Positions 6,337 through 10,610 of a stretch of 10,610 nt of DNA are shown piece by piece. The notes under the pieces are model-generated. The model did no database searches. It saw nothing but the letters and a program-made list of their open reading frames with translations, and had not been told where the DNA came from. This stretch comes from JBKJZO01 sp046715235 (GTDB taxonomy: Bacteria; Actinomycetota; Actinomycetes; BP-191), in the NCBI GenBank assembly GCA_046715235.1, contig JBKJZO010000153.1, forward strand, positions 1 through 10,610. The letters are read 5' to 3'. Within the stretch, counting starts at the first letter, position 1; each line of letters opens with the position of its first letter. The translations under genes were made by a program, and so were the position numbers.

Positions 6337-6352
6337 CGTTTCCGCGGAAACG
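6337..6352. repeat. Palindromic repeat, copy 4 (perfect, after YunG stop)
   Basis: CGTTTCCGCGGAAACG starts at the base after the TGA stop of the YunG-family gene. A short arm pair, GCTGA (6332-6336) and TCAGC (6361-6365), flanks it. It lies between convergent genes but has no T-run, so it does not look like an intrinsic terminator. Confidence 0.9.
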
Positions 6353-6498
6353 CCCGCCGATCAGCGTCCTCGGATTGTTCAGCATCGGGCTCCCGCTTCT
6401 CCTCGTGGTCAGCGCTGCCGCTCATGACGGGCGTCGGCGTGATGCCGCTGATCTTCGGCATCGAGAGTTGTGGCAAGCGTCAGCGCTCGACGACGTAG
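6353..6498 (+). pseudogene. Possible decayed remnant of a small membrane protein
   Basis: From 6354 one plus-strand frame gives a hydrophobic run, PPISVLGLFSIGLPLLLVV. Near 6415 the hydrophobic character moves to the next frame, which reads MTGVGVMPLIFGIESCG (from 6424) and stops at TAG 6496-6498, inside the end of fbiB on the other strand. One frameshift would join the two into a peptide with two membrane-like segments. No start codon with a ribosome site is visible, and the stretch begins directly after the palindrome. It could equally be chance in GC-rich DNA. No parent family is recognised. Confidence 0.2.
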
Positions 6499-7835
6499 CG
6501 CCTCGGGTCGCGGTCCGCACGCGGTTCCGGCGGCGCCGCGGGCTTGCCGATTGCCACCGCCGCCATCGGATCCCATGCATCAGGCAGAGCGAGCGCGCGG
6601 CGTACGACGTCCTTGCAGAACAGCGTCGACGAGACCCAGCAGGCGCCGAGTCCCTGGGCGCTGAGCGCCACCAGGAAGTTCTGGACCCCGGCCCCGGCGG
6701 CGACCAGGAACATCTCGCGCTCGGCTGCCCGGCGCCGCACGTCTGGATAGTCCTGCGCGCCCTCGGTGACCAGGCACGGCACGACGAGGTACGGCGCCGC
6801 GCCGAGCAGGGCATCCGACTTCTTCACTCTGCGGTCGATGACGTCCGGCGCGACCCCGTCGCCGATCAGGTCCTCGATCCACTGGCGCCGCATCGCGCCG
6901 AGCAGCGCATCGCGCGCCCCGTCGGTGTCGAGGAGGACGAATCGCCAGGGTGTCGTGTGATGCGGAGATGGCGCAGTGACGGCGGCGGCAATCGCCCGCT
7001 GCACCAATTGAGGATCGACGCTGCCGGGTGCGAACTCGCGGACGGTACGCCGGCCGGTGAGTACGGCGATCGCGTCACCCGCCGCCGCGGCGCGCGCCTC
7101 CGCGACGCCCAGTGAGAACAAGTCCTCCTCGAGCGGCCGAATCAGCGGCCGCACACCCCGCTCGTCGTCGGCGTAGGAAAGCCCGCGCACGATGGCAACC
7201 GGCACGCCCGCCGTCTTGCCCATCACCAACTCCGCCGCGGAGGCGATCTCGTCGATGTCGGCAACTTCGGTCATCGAAAGCTCGTGCCCCTGTGCGTCGT
7301 ACTTCCCGCGGTAGTCACGCAGCGCAGCGATGCCCGCGGCTCCGATAGCGAGGTCGGTGAGTCCCACGCGCCACGGCCGCCCGAACGTGTCGCTGACGAC
7401 CACCGCGACGTCGACGCCGAGCAGCTCGCGGACCTTGTCCCGGATCCGCCGCGCGGACGTGTCGCTGTCTACTGGCAGCACGGCCAGCGTTTCCGCGGAA
7501 ACATTCGAGGCGTCGACGCCGGCGTTCGCCATGACGAAGCCGTGCCGAGTCCGCGTGATGCGCAGCGGCCCACGCGAAGCGAGGGTCGCGACCGACTCCG
7601 CGTCGATGGCGTTCTGGCGCGCTGCTTCCCGCTGCGCCGGCGTACCGGCGGCGTCGACCACGCGGCCTTCGGACTTCGACACGACCTTCGACGTCACGAC
7701 GACGACGTCGCCGTCCCGCAGCCCGACGCCACTGCGGACGATCACCTCGCCGAGATCGTCGCCTTCGCTGATCTCCGGAATGCCCTGCACCGCAAGGACT
7801 TCGAGCCGCGAGGCCCCGGCAGCAGACTCAGGCAC
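6480..7835 (-). CDS. fbiB: F420:gamma-glutamyl ligase / dehydro-F420 reductase FbiB
   Basis: A 451-residue two-domain enzyme, matching the usual actinobacterial FbiB length. Residues 10-245 are the CofE-type ligase that adds gamma-linked glutamates to F420-0 using GTP and metal: GIPEISEGDDLGEVI (18-32), VVTSKVVSKSEGR (47-58), RHGFVMANAGVDASN (97-111), VVVSDTFGRPWRVGLTDLAIG (145-165). Residues 255-445 are the nitroreductase-like FMN domain that reduces dehydro-F420 (GRRTVREFAPGSV; APSPHHTTPWRFVLL; GAGVQNFLVALSAQGLGACW). The GTG at 7835 lies 8 bases inside the end of fbiA, so the two genes form a coupled operon. Residues 112-116, V-S-A-E-T, are encoded by a copy of the palindromic repeat. As I recall, M. 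tuberculosis FbiB has V-G-R-D-E here with no length change. The product acts in the cytoplasm. Confidence 0.95.
   Translation of the reverse strand: MPESAAGASRLEVLAVQGIPEISEGDDLGEVIVRSGVGLRDGDVVVVTSKVVSKSEGRVVDAAGTPAQREAARQNAIDAESVATLASRGPLRITRTRHGFVMANAGVDASNVSAETLAVLPVDSDTSARRIRDKVRELLGVDVAVVVSDTFGRPWRVGLTDLAIGAAGIAALRDYRGKYDAQGHELSMTEVADIDEIASAAELVMGKTAGVPVAIVRGLSYADDERGVRPLIRPLEEDLFSLGVAEARAAAAGDAIAVLTGRRTVREFAPGSVDPQLVQRAIAAAVTAPSPHHTTPWRFVLLDTDGARDALLGAMRRQWIEDLIGDGVAPDVIDRRVKKSDALLGAAPYLVVPCLVTEGAQDYPDVRRRAAEREMFLVAAGAGVQNFLVALSAQGLGACWVSSTLFCKDVVRRALALPDAWDPMAAVAIGKPAAPPEPRADRDPRRYVVER
7488..7503. repeat. Palindromic repeat, copy 5 (in fbiB)
   Basis: CGTTTCCGCGGAAACA: the 14-bp core 7489-7502 is a perfect palindrome and only the last base differs from the 16-bp consensus. 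On the fbiB coding strand it reads V-S-A-E-T in frame, right after the conserved DASN of the ligase domain. Confidence 0.85.
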
Positions 7836-8763
7836 CGAGCCGCTCCGCGAGGTCGAGAACAGCCTTCGCGATCGCTGCGGTCGCTTCCAGGTCGGTCATC
7901 CACAGCGGCCTGGACTCCACCACAACGCCTGGCACCGGGTCCGGGTCGTCTGTCGCGTCGACTGTGTCGACTAGCCACCCGTCGAGCAGAGCTGTCCCGT
8001 AGTGGTGAGCGACGGCGTACGCCGTGCACTCGACCCCGATCGCGGCGAGCATCTTGTCGGCCATGCCGCGCACCGGGGCGGAACCGATGATCGGGGAGAC
8101 GCCGACGACCGGGGCCGGCGTGGCTGCGATCGCCGAGCGGATCCCGGGGACGTCGAGGATCGTGCCGATCGACACGACCGGATTGGACGGCGGCAGCAGC
8201 ACGACATCAGCCGCGGCGATCGCAGCGAGTACGCCGGGTGCGGGCGTTGCGCCGGCCGCACCGTCGAGCCACACCCGCTCGACCGGAACCGCCGCGTGCA
8301 GACCGACCCAGTACTCCTGGAAGTGCATCTCGCGGCCGTCGGCGATCACGCGGGTCTCGACCGGAGTGTCGGTCATCGGCAGCAAGGTCACCGGCAGCTG
8401 CCAGCGCGAGCAGAGCCGGCGGGTGATCTCGCTCAGCGACACGCACTCTCGCAACAGCCGCGTCCGCACCAGATGTGTCGCGATGTCGCGATCGCCGAGG
8501 GTGAACCACGTCGGCTCGCCGTAAGCCCTGAGCTCGGCTGCGACGGTGAACTGCTCGTCGGCGCGGCCCCAGCCCTGCTCCTCATGGATGCTGCCACCGA
8601 GGGTGTACATCACGGTGTCGAGGTCGGGGCAGACGCGCAGCCCGTGCAGCGTGATGTCGTCGCCGGTGTTGCCGATGACGGTGATCTCGCCTGGACCTAC
8701 GACAGCGACCAGCCCGCGCAGGAACCGCGCGGCCCCGATGCCACCGGCCAACACGACGATCAC
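7828..8763 (-). CDS. fbiA: 2-phospho-L-lactate/PEP transferase FbiA (CofD family)
   Basis: A 311-residue CofD-family enzyme that joins the nucleotide-activated three-carbon unit to Fo, giving F420-0 or, in actinobacteria working from PEP, dehydro-F420-0. Visible motifs: nucleotide-binding VLAGGIGAARFLRG (4-17), NTGDD (32-36), the LGDRDIATHLVRT block (89-101), PPSNPVVSIGTIL (191-203) and GVSPIIGSAPVRGMADKML (221-239). The open frame extends upstream to 8868, but the extra residues are arginine- and proline-rich without family character. The GTG at 8763 places VIVVLAGG where homologues begin (from memory M-K-V-T-V-L-A-G-G in M. tuberculosis). A TAGG lies about 9 bases before it. The stop overlaps the fbiB start by 8 bases. 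The gene is divergent from fbiC across 68 bases, suggesting joint control of the pathway. Confidence 0.94.
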   Translation of the reverse strand: MIVVLAGGIGAARFLRGLVAVVGPGEITVIGNTGDDITLHGLRVCPDLDTVMYTLGGSIHEEQGWGRADEQFTVAAELRAYGEPTWFTLGDRDIATHLVRTRLLRECVSLSEITRRLCSRWQLPVTLLPMTDTPVETRVIADGREMHFQEYWVGLHAAVPVERVWLDGAAGATPAPGVLAAIAAADVVLLPPSNPVVSIGTILDVPGIRSAIAATPAPVVGVSPIIGSAPVRGMADKMLAAIGVECTAYAVAHHYGTALLDGWLVDTVDATDDPDPVPGVVVESRPLWMTDLEATAAIAKAVLDLAERLGA

Positions 8764-8831
8764 GGATACGAACCTACCCACGCGGCCGCGGCAGGGGTGC
8801 CGGGGTCGCGCACGACGCATAGGGTCAGCTA
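8764..8831. promoter_or_regulatory. Divergent control region between fbiA and fbiC
   Basis: These 68 bases must hold the leader and probably the promoters of both fbiC (plus) and the fbiA-fbiB operon (minus). I see no convincing -10/-35 pair; CATAGGGT (8818-8825) and, on the other strand, TATGCG are weak candidates. The region includes the ribosome sites of both genes. Confidence 0.4.
8821..8824 (+). promoter_or_regulatory. Ribosome binding site deciding the fbiC start
   Basis: AGGG lies 7 bases before the GTG at 8832. The in-frame ATG at 8856 has only a distant CAGG, about 10 bases upstream. This favours the GTG and eight extra N-terminal residues. Confidence 0.45.
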
Positions 8832-10610
8832 GTGGGGAAGCCAGGTGCTGACGCGATGCGGCGCGCACTGCGGCGCGCCCGCGACGGCGTCGCGCTCGAC
8901 CTCACCGAAGCGACGGTTCTCCTGCACGCGCGAGGCAACGACCTCGAGGATCTCTGTACGTCGGCCGGTCGCGTTCGCGACGCCGGCCACGGCCGCGTCG
9001 TCACCTACAGCCGCAAGGTGTTCATCCCCCTGACGCGGTTGTGCCGGGACCGCTGCCACTACTGCACCTTCGCCACGACGCCGAATCACCTCGCGTCGCC
9101 GTACCTGAGCCCTGACGAGGTCTTGGACATCGCCCACGCCGGCCAGCGGCACCGCTGCAAGGAGGCGCTGTTCACCCTCGGCGACCGGCCGGAGGATCGC
9201 TGGCCGCAGGCCGCCCAGTGGCTGGCCGAGCGGGGCTACTCGTCGACCCTGGAGTACGTGCGCGCGATGGCGATCCTCGTCCTCGAGGAGACCGGCCTGC
9301 TGCCGCACCTCAACCCTGGAATCCTTACGTGGCAAGACTTTGCGCGGCTCAAGCCGGTCGCGCCGAGCATGGGCATGATGCTCGAGACGACCGCGACGAG
9401 GCTGTGGTCGGAGCCCGGCGAAGCGCACTACGGCAGCCCGGACAAGGAGCCGCGACTGCGGCTGCAGGTGCTCGAGGATGCCGGCCGCCAGTCGGTGCCG
9501 TTCACCACCGGCATTCTGATCGGCATCGGCGAGACGCTCGCCGAAAGAGCCGAGTCGCTGTTTGCGATCCGCGACGTCGCGCGGCGGTACGGCGGCGTGC
9601 AGGAAGTCATCGTGCAGAACTTCCGTGCCAAGGAAGATACGGCGATGCGCGCTCATCCCGACGCCAAGCTCGACGACCTGGTCGCGACGGTCGCGGTGGC
9701 GCGCCTGATCCTCGGGCCGAAGATGCACCTGCAGGCGCCCCCCAACCTCGTCGACGCCGAATACGCGCGGCTCCTCGCTGCCGGCATCGACGACTGGGGC
9801 GGTGTCTCGCCCGTCACCGCCGATCACGTCAACCCCGAGCGGCCCTGGCCGCGCATCGACGAGCTGGCCGCCCACTGCCGGGCCGCCGGCTTCGAGCTGC
9901 GCGAGCGGCTCACCGTCTACCCGCGGTACGTCGGCGAGCCCGACCCGTGGCTCGACCCGCGGATCGTGCCGTTCGTTCGGGCACTCGCCGGTCCCGACGG
10001 GCGGGCTGACGAAAGCGCCCTGCCACGTGGTCGGCGCTGGCAGGAACCCGACGCGGCGCAGACGTCGGGCCGGGCCGACCTGCACGTGGCGATCGATACC
10101 GAGGGCCGGCGCCAGGCACAGCGCGGCGATGCCGGCAGCGTGTACGGCGACTGGGCGGCGGTCGGCGAGCAGGTCAGTGACGACGCCCGCACCAGGGGTT
10201 CGGCGGGCAATGCGCACGCTGTCAGCGAGACCCTCCGCCCCGAGTTTGCGGCTGCGCTCGCAGCTGCAGCCGACGACCCGCGCAACCTCACTGACAAACA
10301 GGCGCTGACGCTCTTCGAGGCCCTGCCCGGCGCGGATATCGACGCGCTCGCCCAGGTGGCCGACGACGTACGCCGCGATGCCGTCGGCGACGACGTCACC
10401 TTCGTCGTCAACCGCAACATCAACTTCACCAACGTCTGCTACACCGGCTGCCGGTTCTGCGCGTTCGCCCAGAGGCGCACAGACGCTGACGCCTACACGC
10501 TGTCCCTCGCCGAGGTCGGCGACCGCTCGCACGAGGCGTGGGACGCCGGCGCGACCGAGGTCTGCATGCAAGGCGGCATCCACCCCGACCTGCCCGGCAC
10601 GGCGTACTTC
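8832..10610 (+). CDS. fbiC: Fo synthase FbiC (fused CofG-CofH radical SAM), cut at window end
   Basis: 593 codons are present and the frame is still open at 10610; full FbiC proteins have roughly 850 residues, so about a third is missing. FbiC makes the deazaflavin chromophore Fo from tyrosine and the flavin precursor 5-amino-6-ribitylamino-uracil. The CofG half shows RKVFIPLTRLCRDRCHYC, with the iron-sulfur cysteines C71-x3-C75-x2-C78, followed by KEALFTLGDRPE, LLPHLNPGILTW, PVAPSMGMMLETTATRLW, HYGSPDKEPRLRL, EVIVQNFRAKEDTAM and DDWGGVSPVTADHVNPERPW. The CofH half starts around residue 520 with FVVNRNINFTNVCYTGCRFC, whose C536-x3-C540-x2-C543 binds the second cluster, then GATEVCMQGGIHPDLPG. 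The linker between the halves is alanine-rich and variable, as is usual. The start is GTG 8832, with ATG 8856 as the alternative. The gene is divergent from fbiA and fbiB, giving a compact F420 locus. Confidence 0.96.
   Translation, partial: MGKPGADAMRRALRRARDGVALDLTEATVLLHARGNDLEDLCTSAGRVRDAGHGRVVTYSRKVFIPLTRLCRDRCHYCTFATTPNHLASPYLSPDEVLDIAHAGQRHRCKEALFTLGDRPEDRWPQAAQWLAERGYSSTLEYVRAMAILVLEETGLLPHLNPGILTWQDFARLKPVAPSMGMMLETTATRLWSEPGEAHYGSPDKEPRLRLQVLEDAGRQSVPFTTGILIGIGETLAERAESLFAIRDVARRYGGVQEVIVQNFRAKEDTAMRAHPDAKLDDLVATVAVARLILGPKMHLQAPPNLVDAEYARLLAAGIDDWGGVSPVTADHVNPERPWPRIDELAAHCRAAGFELRERLTVYPRYVGEPDPWLDPRIVPFVRALAGPDGRADESALPRGRRWQEPDAAQTSGRADLHVAIDTEGRRQAQRGDAGSVYGDWAAVGEQVSDDARTRGSAGNAHAVSETLRPEFAAALAAAADDPRNLTDKQALTLFEALPGADIDALAQVADDVRRDAVGDDVTFVVNRNINFTNVCYTGCRFCAFAQRRTDADAYTLSLAEVGDRSHEAWDAGATEVCMQGGIHPDLPGTAYF

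Noticed and set aside
6337..6352. Palindrome as an intrinsic terminator between convergent genes
   Set aside because: A zero-loop palindrome without a following T-run, and the same sequence occurs inside genes, so terminator function is unlikely.
8764..8868. N-terminal extension of FbiA to 8868
   Set aside because: The extra residues are Arg/Pro/His-rich and overlap the fbiC start. Homologues begin at the V-x-V-L-A-G-G motif, and a usable GTG is present at 8763.
8829..10583. Long open frame (584 codons) on the minus strand
   Set aside because: It is antisense to fbiC, whose plus-strand translation matches FbiC with both radical SAM cysteine motifs. The minus product is a low-complexity Arg/Val/Gly-rich shadow caused by high third-position GC.

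Overview
The window is high-GC DNA with GTG starts, short intergenic gaps and a coenzyme F420 biosynthesis locus of the actinobacterial type: FbiB is a ligase fused to a nitroreductase-like domain, and FbiC is a fused CofG/CofH. A DUF222/13E12-type HNH gene also points to Actinomycetota. The proteins resemble mycobacterial ones only moderately, so this is probably a non-mycobacterial actinomycete. The genus cannot be fixed from the sequence alone.

Left part (1-4215): a truncated DUF3105 membrane protein on the minus strand is divergent from an AlkA-like (HhH-GPD) DNA glycosylase, which is followed by a small lipoprotein. Two minus-strand genes then converge on the lipoprotein: a berberine-bridge-type FAD oxidoreductase and a SanA/YdcF-like (DUF218) membrane-anchored protein. 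This part looks like ordinary accessory and housekeeping content.

Middle (4216-6479): a DUF222-HNH nuclease gene overlaps by 4 bases with a small YunG-family gene whose conserved Cys, His and Asp suggest a papain-like fold. A perfect 16-bp palindrome, CGTTTCCGCGGAAACG, lies upstream of this pair, again inside the nuclease gene (one perfect copy, one near-perfect copy and two fragments), and directly after the YunG stop codon.

Right part (6480-10610): the F420 locus. fbiA and fbiB overlap by 8 bases on the minus strand and diverge from fbiC, which runs off the window. FbiC makes the deazaflavin Fo, FbiA attaches the phospho-enolpyruvyl or phospholactyl group, and FbiB reduces and polyglutamylates the product. 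The guanylyltransferase FbiD is not in the window. Another copy of the palindrome lies inside fbiB, read in frame as V-S-A-E-T, the same peptide it encodes in the HNH protein.

The most unusual signal is this dispersed palindrome. It occurs in both coding and non-coding DNA over about 3.2 kb, and in fbiB it appears to have been accommodated without changing protein length.
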